A DNA stretch of 64,000 nt from Pseudomonas sp. SLFW (GTDB taxonomy: Bacteria > Pseudomonadota > Gammaproteobacteria > Pseudomonadales > Pseudomonadaceae), in NCBI RefSeq assembly GCF_009905615.1, contig NZ_JAAAKW010000011.1, positions 124,001 through 188,000 on the forward strand, in the 5' to 3' direction. Shown here piece after piece: positions 23,883 to 32,805 of the stretch. The position numbers and the translations under genes are program-made. The notes below the pieces were generated by a model. The model was not told the DNA's origin. It saw only the letters and a list, made by a program, of their open reading frames with translations, and ran no database searches. How positions within the stretch are numbered: position 1 is the stretch's first letter; each line of letters opens with the position of its first letter.

Positions 23883-24856
23883 GCACGCTTCTGATCTACG
23901 GCGCCACCGGTTACACCGGTCGCATGGCCGCTGAACGGGCAAAAGCGCTGGGCCTGTCCTTCGAAATCGCCGGGCGTGATCATGCGCGTCTTGCGGCACT
24001 GGCTGCGCAACTGGGCGTGCCGTTTCGACTGTTCGATGCCAATGCAGATGCGGCGGGCTCGCTCTCAGGCATCTCGGTCCTGCTCAACTTCGCTGGCCCT
24101 TTTGCGCACACCGCAGAGCCGCTGATGCGGTCCTGTATCGAGGCCGGGGTCGACTACCTGGACATCACGGCGGAGATCAACGTCTACCGGCTGGCCGAGC
24201 GACTGGGAGCGGAAGCCGCTGTGCATCAGGTCATGCTCTTGCCGGGTGTGGGGTGGGACGTCGTGCCGACCGATTCGCTGGCGGTGCAGGTCGCCAAGCG
24301 GGTCGAACAGCCTTTTGCGCTGAGCATTGCGCTTCAAGTCCCGGGTTCGATGTCACGTGGCTCGGCCATGAGCGTCAGCGAAATCATCGGGGCAGGGGTC
24401 ATGGCGAGGGTCGATGGCGAACTGGTCGCCACACCGGATGCAACGCCGCGTCATTTTGACTTCGGTGAGGGGCCAGTCCTGTGTGTGCCGCTGTCGTTTG
24501 GTGATCTGGTGACAGCCTGGCATTCGACGGGCATTCCGAACATCGCGATGTTCGTGCACATCTCAGGCGACGCGTTTCCAGAAGGCGATCTCTCACAATT
24601 GCCCGACGGCCCGACCCAAGCGCAGCGGGACGCGCATCGTGCCCGTGCAGTGGTTGAGGTCACTGGCGTTGACGGAGCCATCGCCCGGTCCGTGATCGAA
24701 ACCGTGAACGGCTATTCCTACACGCCGCTGGCCGCAGTAGAGGCAGCGCGGCGGGTATTGGAAGGTGAGCGTCTACCCGGGTTCGCCACACCCGCGAATG
24801 TCTTCGGTGATGGGTTTGCCGAGCGTATCGAGGGGACGTTGATCATCGATTTCTGA
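23879..24856 (+). CDS. Saccharopine dehydrogenase-like NAD(P) oxidoreductase
   Basis: The 325-residue protein has an N-terminal Rossmann fold (IYGATGYTGRMAAERAKALG) of the saccharopine dehydrogenase / trans-acting enoyl reductase class and a longer C-terminal domain. ATG 23879 overlaps the VOC stop; the frame start at 23864 would lengthen the overlap without a family match. It is the third gene of the SDR-VOC operon. Such proteins often act as reductases on acyl or imine substrates; no lysine-pathway genes are near, so the family name should not be taken as function. Confidence 0.8.
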   Translation: MSTLLIYGATGYTGRMAAERAKALGLSFEIAGRDHARLAALAAQLGVPFRLFDANADAAGSLSGISVLLNFAGPFAHTAEPLMRSCIEAGVDYLDITAEINVYRLAERLGAEAAVHQVMLLPGVGWDVVPTDSLAVQVAKRVEQPFALSIALQVPGSMSRGSAMSVSEIIGAGVMARVDGELVATPDATPRHFDFGEGPVLCVPLSFGDLVTAWHSTGIPNIAMFVHISGDAFPEGDLSQLPDGPTQAQRDAHRARAVVEVTGVDGAIARSVIETVNGYSYTPLAAVEAARRVLEGERLPGFATPANVFGDGFAERIEGTLIIDF

Positions 24857-24877
24857 GGCGGCCCCAATGGGATGCTG

Positions 24878-25756
24878 TCAGCCCGTGGCGGGGAGGGGAG
24901 ACTTGAATCTCGCCGCATCCCGCGCAGGCGGCAGGCCAAATAACCTCGCGTATTCACGGCTGAATTGCGAGGCGCTTTCATAACCCACGGCATAGGCAAT
25001 CGACGTCGCGTCCAGTGTGTCGAACAGCAGCAACCACCGCGCCCGGAGCAAACGCAGGCGTTTCTGGTACTGGATCGGTGTCATGGCCGTCACCGATTTG
25101 AAGTGCCGGTAAAAGGCGGCAACGCTCATGTCCGCCATGAGTGCCAGCGGCTCTACCCGAAAAGGCTCGGTGTAGTGGTCACGAATCCACTGTGTGACGC
25201 GGCGGATCTGCGTCATCCGGCCATCCGGCCGCGCGACGTCACGCAGAATGCCACCCAACGGCCCCTGTAAGGCGCGGAACAGAATCTCACGTTCGATCAT
25301 CGGCGCCAGGATCGTGGCCTCGTGGGGATGATCCATGAGCCGCATCATGCGCAACCACGCATCGATCATTTGCGCAGGTGCGACGACACCTTCAAAACAA
25401 GTGTTCTGCGGTGGCCTCGGCGTTTTGCCTTCGTCCATCAACAGCGTGGCGATCACATCCGGGTCCAGCGTCAGACTGACCGCCAGATAGGGCTGGCCAA
25501 CCGCGTCTGCGTGAACCTGCCCGGTGGCGGGCACATCCACCGGCACCAGAAAATAGTGGCCTGCTGAATACCTGGAAACCTCATCCCCAATCGACAAGGT
25601 CTTGGTGCCCTGAAGCACCAAATGCAGCATCGGTTGATAGACCTGACTTGCACAGGCCTCGGCACGCACCATCGTCACGCGGGGTAGCCCGGTCTCGGTC
25701 CACTTGTCTTGCGCGCGCATTACGATGCTGCGCAGTTCTGCCATTGATCGTTCCAT
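24878..25756 (-). CDS. AraC-family regulator with AraC_N-type ligand domain (copy 2)
   Basis: The 292-residue paralogue of the regulator at 17728-18624 shares the opening ELRS motif and the LQGPLGxxLR and YESxxQFSR(D/E)YA blocks. An AraC_N cupin region is followed by two HTH motifs. ATG 25756 begins MERSMAELRS; the frame extends further upstream to 25918, but that part matches nothing and overlaps the operator. Divergent from the SDR at 25960, which is the likely target. The two paralogues probably arose by duplication of a regulator-SDR unit. Confidence 0.85.
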   Translation of the reverse strand: MERSMAELRSIVMRAQDKWTETGLPRVTMVRAEACASQVYQPMLHLVLQGTKTLSIGDEVSRYSAGHYFLVPVDVPATGQVHADAVGQPYLAVSLTLDPDVIATLLMDEGKTPRPPQNTCFEGVVAPAQMIDAWLRMMRLMDHPHEATILAPMIEREILFRALQGPLGGILRDVARPDGRMTQIRRVTQWIRDHYTEPFRVEPLALMADMSVAAFYRHFKSVTAMTPIQYQKRLRLLRARWLLLFDTLDATSIAYAVGYESASQFSREYARLFGLPPARDAARFKSPLPATG

Positions 25757-25805
25757 GCCGCCCACCGTGAGCCATATCCCAACACATGGCAAGCCAACTG
25801 AGAAG

Positions 25806-25834
25806 AATAGGCAAGCATGTGCGATTAACCGGCA
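25806..25834. promoter_or_regulatory. Tandem half-sites (type B) between AraC copy 2 and its SDR
   Basis: AATAGGCA (25806-25813) and AACCGGCA (25827-25834) are 21 bp apart, the same period as element A near the other AraC gene, with a related AAC-x-GGCA core. The pair sits in the divergent intergenic region. Confidence 0.5.
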
Positions 25835-25959
25835 AACGTCGGCGCCCTCGCTGCCTGGATACTGATGGCAAGCGGCGCGTTGCCTTGCGTTTTTCAAGAC
25901 CAAGCGCGATGCAGCCACCTGTCACGCAACTTCAACTCGCAACGTCAAAAGGGCACGTC

Positions 25960-26709
25960 ATGAAACTCGAAGGAAAAATAGCGGTTGTCACCGGCGCATC
26001 CAAAGGCATCGGCGCCGGGATTGCAAAGGCTTTGGCGGCGCAGGGCGCAACGGTCATCGTCAATTACGCCACCAGCCAGGCGGATGCCGATGCAGTGGTC
26101 GCCGGGATCGAGGCCAACGGCGGATCAGCGGTCGCCGTGCAGGCAGACATGAGTCAGGCGACCGATGTGGTGCGCCTGTTTGAAACGGTCCGTGAGCACT
26201 ACGGCACTCTGGATATCCTGGTCAACAATGCCGGTGTGGCAGTGTTCCAGATGATCGATGACCTGACCGAAGAAGCGTTCCATAAGCAATTCAACCTGAA
26301 CGTGCTGGGCTATCTGCTGGCCGTGCGTGAGGCCGTCAAACTGCTGGGGCCGACAGGCAGCATCATCAATATCAGCTCGATCCTCAGCACCGACCCCTAT
26401 CTGGCGTCGAGTGTGTACTCGGCGACCAAAGGCGCGGTCGATACCTTGACCTTCGCTTTGGCCAGGGAGTTGGGCGCGCGAGGCATCAGGGTTAACTCAA
26501 TTCTGCCAGGGCACACGAACACCCCGGCGACTGACGGGAATTTTGCCGGTGAGTTCGGAGAAAAGCTGCTGGCGGGAACCCCGCTGGGACGTTTTGGGGA
26601 GCCTGAAGACATCGCGCCATTGGCGGTGTTTCTGGCGTCCGAAGACGCGCACTGGGTGACCGGCGAATCCATTCGCGCTTCGGGTGGTGTTCGCGGGGTG
26701 GGTTACTGA
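25960..26709 (+). CDS. Short-chain dehydrogenase/reductase, divergent from AraC copy 2
   Basis: The 249-residue SDR has TGASKGIG at residues 12-19, NNAG, catalytic YSATK and a C-terminal WVTGESIRASGG. It resembles glucose/3-oxoacyl-ACP reductase-type SDRs; function cannot be fixed by sequence alone. ATG 25960 begins MKLEGKIAVVTGAS; the longer frame overlaps the regulator's upstream region. Its position opposite AraC copy 2 implies inducible expression. Confidence 0.85.
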   Translation: MKLEGKIAVVTGASKGIGAGIAKALAAQGATVIVNYATSQADADAVVAGIEANGGSAVAVQADMSQATDVVRLFETVREHYGTLDILVNNAGVAVFQMIDDLTEEAFHKQFNLNVLGYLLAVREAVKLLGPTGSIINISSILSTDPYLASSVYSATKGAVDTLTFALARELGARGIRVNSILPGHTNTPATDGNFAGEFGEKLLAGTPLGRFGEPEDIAPLAVFLASEDAHWVTGESIRASGGVRGVGY

Positions 26710-26775
26710 CGCGACAGGTGATGGCTCCGACAAGAGTATCTCGCCGGTCAAGAGGTCTGACTTGATCAGGGCGTC

Positions 26776-27333
26776 TCAACGCTCGGCGTCGATGTTGAAC
26801 CACGGCCGCCAGGTTTCCACAAGCCGATCTTCCTCGAAAAACCGCTCCGCGATTGCATTGTCAGCAAAATCATTCCTGTAGGAGAAACCTACAGAATTCG
26901 AGATGAGATGCAGCGGGTCGGGTTCGTTGGGGAAAATGTGTTCGATTCCCCAGCGAAGCTGACATGACGTGGTGTGAGGGGTTGCTTTGTGGTGCTCGGG
27001 ATGTGCTGCGTGCAGTCGACCTTTGCTCTTGCGCTTCAGGTGAAGACCAAACCTTTTTCGCAGGTTGGTTGTCTTGCCGACGTAAAGGCAAGGGTACGTC
27101 AGCTCAGTCGGCCACCAATCCTTGTACTCTACGTTGACCCGAACCTCATTAGGCCCCTTGAGGACAACTGTACGGTTTGACGCCAGGAGAGTATCCCTGT
27201 CAGCGATCCACCAAAACGCGTACACACCGGGTCCATCAGGAATGGAGGAGGGGCGCTGGCTGAAAAGGCTGCCGACCGTACGAATGGACTGGGGATGATG
27301 CATATTGAAGTGCTCAGCGCCTGGACTACCCAT
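26776..27333 (-). CDS. GIY-YIG-like nuclease domain protein
   Basis: The 185-residue protein has GVYAFWW near residue 36 and CLYVGKTTNLRKRFGLHLKR near 80-100, the GIY-YIG order and spacing, with a later Glu in a GIEHIFPNE segment as the possible metal ligand. The nuclease-like fold is used by homing enzymes, repair proteins and small mobile genes; this stand-alone form is unassigned. Start may be ATG 27303 instead (MHHPQSIRTVG); neither has a clear ribosome site. It converges with the SDR gene. No partner gene seen. Confidence 0.65.
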   Translation of the reverse strand: MGSPGAEHFNMHHPQSIRTVGSLFSQRPSSIPDGPGVYAFWWIADRDTLLASNRTVVLKGPNEVRVNVEYKDWWPTELTYPCLYVGKTTNLRKRFGLHLKRKSKGRLHAAHPEHHKATPHTTSCQLRWGIEHIFPNEPDPLHLISNSVGFSYRNDFADNAIAERFFEEDRLVETWRPWFNIDAER

Positions 27334-27529
27334 GGATGGCCGTATCGCGGCCGTTCAGTTTCCGCGCAGGAGTATGCGAATCGGGTAGACAGACTACAAG
27401 GGCCAGCCAGAGAGCGTCACGATCTCCCAGATTTCATCCGGTTTTGACGACGCTGCCCGCCCGAAATGAATGTGCACGGTCAGGGCCAGGCGACTGACAA
27501 AACCTCAGCACGCCTGCCATCCCCGGTCA

Positions 27530-28267
27530 CTATAGGGACTTTGGCGACAGCAATCCGGCTGTCTCACCCCCGTCGACCGTGAGCGTGGTGCCGTTCACGT
27601 AGCTGGCTCCCGGCGAAAGCAGCCAGCAAATGGCGTCAGCGACTTCCGTGGCCGATGCCAGGCGACCTTCCGGGATTCGCGCGGTCAGGGCTGCAAGGCG
27701 GGCTTCGTCGTTGACGATTTTGTCCATCATGCGCGTGGCGATCTGGCCGGGGCAGACCGCGTTGAAACGCACTTCCCCGCCATATTCCAGGGCCAGAGCC
27801 TGAGTCAGACCCAAGAGCGCGGCTTTGCTCGCGCAGTAGGTGGCCAGCCCTTGTTCCCCGGTTTTGCCCGCGATGGAGGAGACGTTCACCACGGCGCCAC
27901 GGCCTGCGATCAGACCTGGTAGCGCGTGTTTTGTGTAGAAGAACACCGAGCGCGTATTGACGGCGAACAGCGTGTCCCACTCTTGTTGGGTGGTCTCGGT
28001 AAACGCTTTGCGGCCGGACATGCCTGCGTTGTTGACCAGGCCTGCCAGCTTGCCGTCGCTCAATTGCAGTGCCGTTGCGACGACGTTGCGGCATTCGTCT
28101 TCATTCACGACATCGCCCGGGACGAACGTGCAGTGGGGCAGGCGCGCCGCCAATTGGGCGCCTGCCGTTTCATCGCGTCCGGTGAACACCACCGGGTGGC
28201 CAAGGCTGACGAGTTTTTCCACGGTTGCGGCGCCGATGCCTTGGGTGCCGCCTGTGACGATGTACAT
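27530..28267 (-). CDS. Short-chain dehydrogenase, last gene of the amine operon
   Basis: The 245-residue SDR has TGGTQGIGAATVEKL (residues 5-19), NNAGMSG, the catalytic YCASK and the end YVNGTTLTVDGGE. ATG 28267 has AGGAG 7 nt upstream; the frame start at 28297 does not. It follows the ABC permease by 71 bp on the same strand, and would oxidise a carbonyl/alcohol intermediate of the transported compound. It is the last gene of an operon that starts with an aminotransferase at 34196. Confidence 0.85.
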   Translation of the reverse strand: MYIVTGGTQGIGAATVEKLVSLGHPVVFTGRDETAGAQLAARLPHCTFVPGDVVNEDECRNVVATALQLSDGKLAGLVNNAGMSGRKAFTETTQQEWDTLFAVNTRSVFFYTKHALPGLIAGRGAVVNVSSIAGKTGEQGLATYCASKAALLGLTQALALEYGGEVRFNAVCPGQIATRMMDKIVNDEARLAALTARIPEGRLASATEVADAICWLLSPGASYVNGTTLTVDGGETAGLLSPKSL

Positions 28268-28338
28268 GGTACTGCTCCTGAAAGTATCGCCGGCCATGGT
28301 CAGGCCGGCGGCTGTGAAAGAAGACGTGGCGCTGAACG

Positions 28339-29157
28339 TCAGGCGGCCGGTTGATTCAAGGTTCTGCTTGAGCGCAACGAGAGCCAGGTCGTGGCCAACA
28401 GACCCGCCAGACCCACCACCAGCAGGAACGATGACATCGCGACAATCGACGGGTCGATGGTGTCACGAATGCCATCGAACATCTGCCGTGGCAGCGTGCG
28501 CTGGCCGGGCCCACCGATGAACAGCACGACGACGATCTCGTCGAACGATGTCATGAAGGCAAACAGCGCGCCCGAGATCACGCCGGGCGCAATGATCGGC
28601 AGCGCGACGTTGATGAAGGCGCGTAGCGGCGATGCCCCGGACATTGCGGCGGCCTTCAGCAGGCTCATGTCCAGACCCTGCAGGCTGGCGGCGACGTTGA
28701 TCAGGACGAAGGGTGTCGCGAGCACGGTGTGAGCCAGAATCATCCCGGTCAGCGTGCCTGTCAGGCCCAATTGGCCGAACAGAAAATACATGCCCAGCCC
28801 GGAAATCACCGGCGGAATGATCATCGGCGAAATCAACAACGCCAACACGTTGGTCGCGCCAGGCAGGTTGCGCCGTGCGAATGCCAACGCTGCCAGGGTG
28901 CCCAATAACGTGGCCAGCAACGTCGCGGCGCAACCGACCAGCAGGCTGTTACGCAAGGCCTGAAGCCAGGGACCGGCACTGAAGACTTTCTCGTACCAGC
29001 GCAAGGACAGCCCCGGCAGCGGATAGGACAGGAACGTGCCGCTGCTGAAGGAGATCGGCACCACGGCCAGCAATGGCACGATCATGAAAACGATCATGAT
29101 GATCCCGAACAGACGCAGCAGATTGCGGCTGATGAAGCACAGGGTGAAATGGTTCAT
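28339..29157 (-). CDS. ABC transporter permease, spermidine/putrescine type (PotC-like)
   Basis: The 272-residue inner-membrane protein has six hydrophobic segments and the binding-protein-dependent-transport EAA loop (KAAAMSGASPLRAFINVALPI). It is the second permease of the polyamine-type importer, 13 bp after the first. It resembles PotC/YdcV. The substrate is not known; other genes in the locus suggest an amine. Confidence 0.85.
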   Translation of the reverse strand: MNHFTLCFISRNLLRLFGIIMIVFMIVPLLAVVPISFSSGTFLSYPLPGLSLRWYEKVFSAGPWLQALRNSLLVGCAATLLATLLGTLAALAFARRNLPGATNVLALLISPMIIPPVISGLGMYFLFGQLGLTGTLTGMILAHTVLATPFVLINVAASLQGLDMSLLKAAAMSGASPLRAFINVALPIIAPGVISGALFAFMTSFDEIVVVLFIGGPGQRTLPRQMFDGIRDTIDPSIVAMSSFLLVVGLAGLLATTWLSLRSSRTLNQPAA

Positions 29158-29170
29158 GGCAGGTTCCCGA

Positions 29171-30424
29171 TTACGTGAGACCGGCGATCTGGCGGATGCC
29201 GACCAGCCGAGCGGCGACCAGGTAGATCGCCATGACGCAGAGGATCAACACCAGCCCCAGTGCCGAGGCCATGCCCCAGTTGACCGTGGTGTTGGTATAG
29301 AAGGCGATGAAATAGCCGAGCATCTGTTCCCGTGCACTGCCCACCAGCGTGGGGGTGACGTAGTAACCGGCCGCGACGATGAAGGTCAGCAGCGTGCCGG
29401 AGCCGATGCCCGTGAGGGTCATGGGCAAATAAACATGCAGGAACCCGCGCACCGGATGCGCACCCAGGGACCCCGACGCGCGCATGTAGTGGGCCGGAAT
29501 GCCTTTCATCACGCTGTACAGCGGCAGCACGGTGAAAGGCAGCAGGATGTGCACCATGACGATGTAAACCCCCAACGCATCGAAGATCATCGGCAGCGGT
29601 TGGTCGATCAGGCCCAGTTTGAGCAGCAGGGTGTTGACGATGCCTTTCTCCTGCAGCACCACGATCCAGGCAGTGGTTCGGGCCAGCAGTGATGTCCAGA
29701 AGGGCAGCATCACCGCCAGAATCAGCAGCATCTGAAACGGTCGCGAGGCTTTGACCAGCAGGACGGCGAACGGAAACCCCAGCAACAGGCACAACACAGA
29801 CACGACAACCGCGATCTTCAAGGTCTTGAACGTGAGGTCCAGGTACACCCGTTTTTCCGGGGCGACGCGCTGGATGCCTTGCGTCGTGCGTTCAAGGTCG
29901 AGGGCGCTGAGCAGGTAATAGGAGGTGTAGGCCGGTGATGCGCGCTCAAACGCCTCCCACAGCTCAGGCGTAGACCAGCGAGGGTCGATGGCGGTCAGAC
30001 GTGCGCGGGGCGATTCACCGCTGACCGGTTGCTGATTGGCGGGCCACTGATAGCGACGAGCGGTGGCGGTGATCAGAAACCGGTAGCCGCTGTTTTCGTA
30101 ATTCATACGCCGCGCCGCTTCGCCCACGGCGCCCAGATTCTCGACGTGAATGAAGTCCTGCTCGATCGCCTCGAACACGGCATCGCTCGGCAAGCCAGGG
30201 CTCTCGCTCCGCGCTTGCTGCTCCAGTGCGTGAACCGTGCGTGGGAACGCCTGAATCAGCTCCGGGTTGCTGACGGCGCGGTACAGCATCATGCCGATGG
30301 GGAGAACGAAAAAGACGGCGGTGTAGATCAACAGGGGCAACAACAGCAACACCGAGACGAGGCGTTTCTGTCGACTCGACTTCTGGTGGGCGCTTGCAAG
30401 TGATTCCAGCGCAGGGGCGGACAT
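29171..30424 (-). CDS. ABC transporter permease, spermidine/putrescine type (PotB-like)
   Basis: The 417-residue permease has an N-terminal membrane segment (about 15-40), then a long soluble stretch of about 150 residues, and the conserved six-segment transporter core with the EAA-type loop (RASGSLGAHPVRGFLHVYLP). The extra periplasmic domain is longer than in E. coli PotB. ATG 30424 is chosen over the frame start at 30478 because GAGG precedes it and the extension is Arg-rich. Partner of the permease at 28339. Confidence 0.8.
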   Translation of the reverse strand: MSAPALESLASAHQKSSRQKRLVSVLLLLPLLIYTAVFFVLPIGMMLYRAVSNPELIQAFPRTVHALEQQARSESPGLPSDAVFEAIEQDFIHVENLGAVGEAARRMNYENSGYRFLITATARRYQWPANQQPVSGESPRARLTAIDPRWSTPELWEAFERASPAYTSYYLLSALDLERTTQGIQRVAPEKRVYLDLTFKTLKIAVVVSVLCLLLGFPFAVLLVKASRPFQMLLILAVMLPFWTSLLARTTAWIVVLQEKGIVNTLLLKLGLIDQPLPMIFDALGVYIVMVHILLPFTVLPLYSVMKGIPAHYMRASGSLGAHPVRGFLHVYLPMTLTGIGSGTLLTFIVAAGYYVTPTLVGSAREQMLGYFIAFYTNTTVNWGMASALGLVLILCVMAIYLVAARLVGIRQIAGLT

Positions 30425-30495
30425 AGTGGCTGACCTCGGAATTCGATGGCAGCGGCTTCGGGTGAACGAAGCCGCCATTCAAGCAAAGGACGGGC

Positions 30496-31548
30496 TTACT
30501 TCGCCGCCCAATTGGTGAAGCGCGCCATCAGGTCTTCCTCGTAGTTGACCCAGAACGGCGTGTCGAGCAGTAAGGCGTTTTCCAGGTTGGCGGGGGCGGT
30601 GGGCAAATTGCTCAGCGTCTGTTTGTCCAGTGCAGCCTGGGCCTTGGCGTTGACGATGCCGTAGGGGATCGCTTGAGCGAAGGCGGTCTGGGCTTTGGGG
30701 CTGACCATGTAGTCGAGCAGGGCGTAGCTGTCTGCGAGGTTTGGCGTGCCCTTGATGATCGTCCAGTAATCCATGCTGTAGAGCTGCTGGTTCCAGATCA
30801 GGGGGAAGTGTCCGCCTTGCTGGTTGGCGATGGCGATCCGACCGTTATAGGCAGCCGTGACCGCAACGCTGCCGGACGACAGCCATTCAAGGGGTTGAGC
30901 GCCGGTTTCCCACCATTGGATGTAGGGCTTGATCTCATCCAGCTTGGCGAAGGCGCGATCCTGACCAGCCTTGGTCGCCAGTACCGTGTAGACATCGGCA
31001 GGCTTGACGCCGTCGGCCATGAGGGCGATTTCCAGCGTCATGCGCGCTTGCTTGCGCAGGCCACGCTTGCCGGGCCATTTCTTGACGTTCCAGAAGTCGG
31101 CCCAGGTTTTCGGGCCATCACTGGCGAACTTTTTGTTGTCGTAGGTCATGACTTCCGACCAGACAATCGCGCCGACCCCGCACGGTGCGAACTTGTCCGA
31201 GGGGATGTCGGCGGCGTTGCTCAGCTTGCTGTGATCCAAGGGTTCCAGCAGGCCTTGCTCGCAGGCCAGGGCCATTTCGTTTTCGTCCATCTGCACCACG
31301 TCCCACGTGGGGTTGCCGGCCTGGACCATGGCTTTCTGTTTGGCAATGCCGCCATCGTAGGTGTCTTGCACCACGGGTTTGCCACTTTGTGCTGCATAGG
31401 GCTTGAAGTAGGCCTTATCGAACGCTTCCTGAGTAGCGCCACCGAAGCCGACCGCGGTCAGGTCTCGGGCCTGCACGGCGTGGCTGGCAAGCAAAGTGGC
31501 GGCGCAAATCGAACAGACCAGTGCGGTGCGACGGAATATCGAGGACAT
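30496..31548 (-). CDS. Periplasmic substrate-binding protein, polyamine type
   Basis: The 350-residue protein has a signal peptide (about 1-27, hydrophobic then SHAVQA) and the PotD/PotF-like bacterial substrate-binding fold. It is the binding component for the importer at 28339-32805. AGGAGGG lies upstream of ATG 31548. Ligand-pocket residues cannot be assigned, but the family binds polyamines, amino alcohols or small amines. A 150-bp gap separates it from the ATPase gene upstream. Confidence 0.85.
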   Translation of the reverse strand: MSSIFRRTALVCSICAATLLASHAVQARDLTAVGFGGATQEAFDKAYFKPYAAQSGKPVVQDTYDGGIAKQKAMVQAGNPTWDVVQMDENEMALACEQGLLEPLDHSKLSNAADIPSDKFAPCGVGAIVWSEVMTYDNKKFASDGPKTWADFWNVKKWPGKRGLRKQARMTLEIALMADGVKPADVYTVLATKAGQDRAFAKLDEIKPYIQWWETGAQPLEWLSSGSVAVTAAYNGRIAIANQQGGHFPLIWNQQLYSMDYWTIIKGTPNLADSYALLDYMVSPKAQTAFAQAIPYGIVNAKAQAALDKQTLSNLPTAPANLENALLLDTPFWVNYEEDLMARFTNWAAK

Positions 31549-31698
31549 GTTTGTCCCTCCTGCTGTTTGAGGATGTAAATGGAAGACAAGGTTCACAAAC
31601 GGGCAGTGACGAACTAAACGGTGTCAGGGATGGTGTGCATGGTTGCCTCTCGGATCGTTATTGTTGTCGAGACTTATCGTTATCGGTGCTGCGGTGGA

Positions 31699-32805
31699 TC
31701 AGCTCAATTCGAATAGATGGGCGTCGTCGGTACTCCAGTCAAAGCCGGTCATCTGGCCGGGTCGCAGTTGTTTGAACAGGGCGTTGTTGGGCACTTTCAC
31801 AATCAGCGCTTGCTGGTTGCTCAGGCGCAGATGCACGCGCAGGTGGTCGCCGAGGTAAACGGTGTCGGTCACCGTCGCCTGCCAAGGCATGCTTGCCATG
31901 GGGCCGAGGCGAATGTTCTCCGGTCGGATGACCAGCTCAACCCGCTCAGGACGCCGGCCCTTGAGCGCTTTCGCAGAGCCGGTGACCTGCAGGCCGTTTT
32001 CCAGGATCACTTCACAGGTCTGCTCATCGCGAGGCCGGGCCGCGCCGATCAACACGTTGTTCTCGCCAATGAAATTCGCGACATAGGCGTTTTCCGGGTG
32101 TTCGTACAGCGCTGTCGGCGAGCCGATTTGCGCGATGTCGCCCTGATGAAACACGGCCACCCGATCGGACATCGTCAGCGCTTCGCTCTGGTCGTGGGTC
32201 ACGTAGACGATGGTCACACCCAGGGATTTGTGCAGTTGCTTGATCTCGTACTGCATGTGCTCGCGCAGGTTCTTGTCCAGCGCGCCCAGCGGCTCGTCCA
32301 TCAGAATGATTTCCGGCTCGAAGACCATCGCCCTCGCCAAAGCGACGCGCTGTTGCTGCCCACCGGAAAGCTCGGTAATGCGCCGTTGCTGCATGCCATG
32401 CAGCTGCACCATGTCGATGGCGCGCTTGACCTTGGCCTGTAAGTCCGAGCGATTCAGGCCCCGCATTTTCAGCGGGTAGGCCAGGTTTTCCTCGACACTC
32501 ATGTGGGGGAACAGCGCGTAGTTCTGGAACACCATGCCCATGCCCCGCTGATGGGCCGGTTTTTTCTGGATCGGCGTGCCACCCATGAAAATCTCGCCCC
32601 GGGTCGGGGTCTCGAAACCGGCGAGCATCATCAGCGTCGTGGTCTTGCCGGAGCCCGAGGCGCCCAGCAAGGTCAGGAATTCGCCCCGGCTGATGCCCAG
32701 ATTCAGATCCTTGATGACCAGCGATTTGCCGTCATAGCTTTTCTGAACGCCGTTGAACTCGATCAAGGGCAAGGTGGTTTGAGGGACTGCGGCCTTGGCG
32801 TTCAT
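31699..32805 (-). CDS. ABC transporter ATP-binding protein (PotA-like)
   Basis: The 368-residue ATPase has Walker A GASGSGKTT near residue 48, the Q-loop QNYALFPHM, signature LSGGQQQR, Walker B IILMDEP and the switch His in YVTHDQSEA. The C-terminal TOBE domain is present (ERVELVIRPENIRLG), as in polyamine/spermidine importers. ATG 32805 overlaps the preceding stop as TGATG, giving translational coupling with the aminotransferase. It energises the two permeases. Confidence 0.9.
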   Translation of the reverse strand: MNAKAAVPQTTLPLIEFNGVQKSYDGKSLVIKDLNLGISRGEFLTLLGASGSGKTTTLMMLAGFETPTRGEIFMGGTPIQKKPAHQRGMGMVFQNYALFPHMSVEENLAYPLKMRGLNRSDLQAKVKRAIDMVQLHGMQQRRITELSGGQQQRVALARAMVFEPEIILMDEPLGALDKNLREHMQYEIKQLHKSLGVTIVYVTHDQSEALTMSDRVAVFHQGDIAQIGSPTALYEHPENAYVANFIGENNVLIGAARPRDEQTCEVILENGLQVTGSAKALKGRRPERVELVIRPENIRLGPMASMPWQATVTDTVYLGDHLRVHLRLSNQQALIVKVPNNALFKQLRPGQMTGFDWSTDDAHLFELS

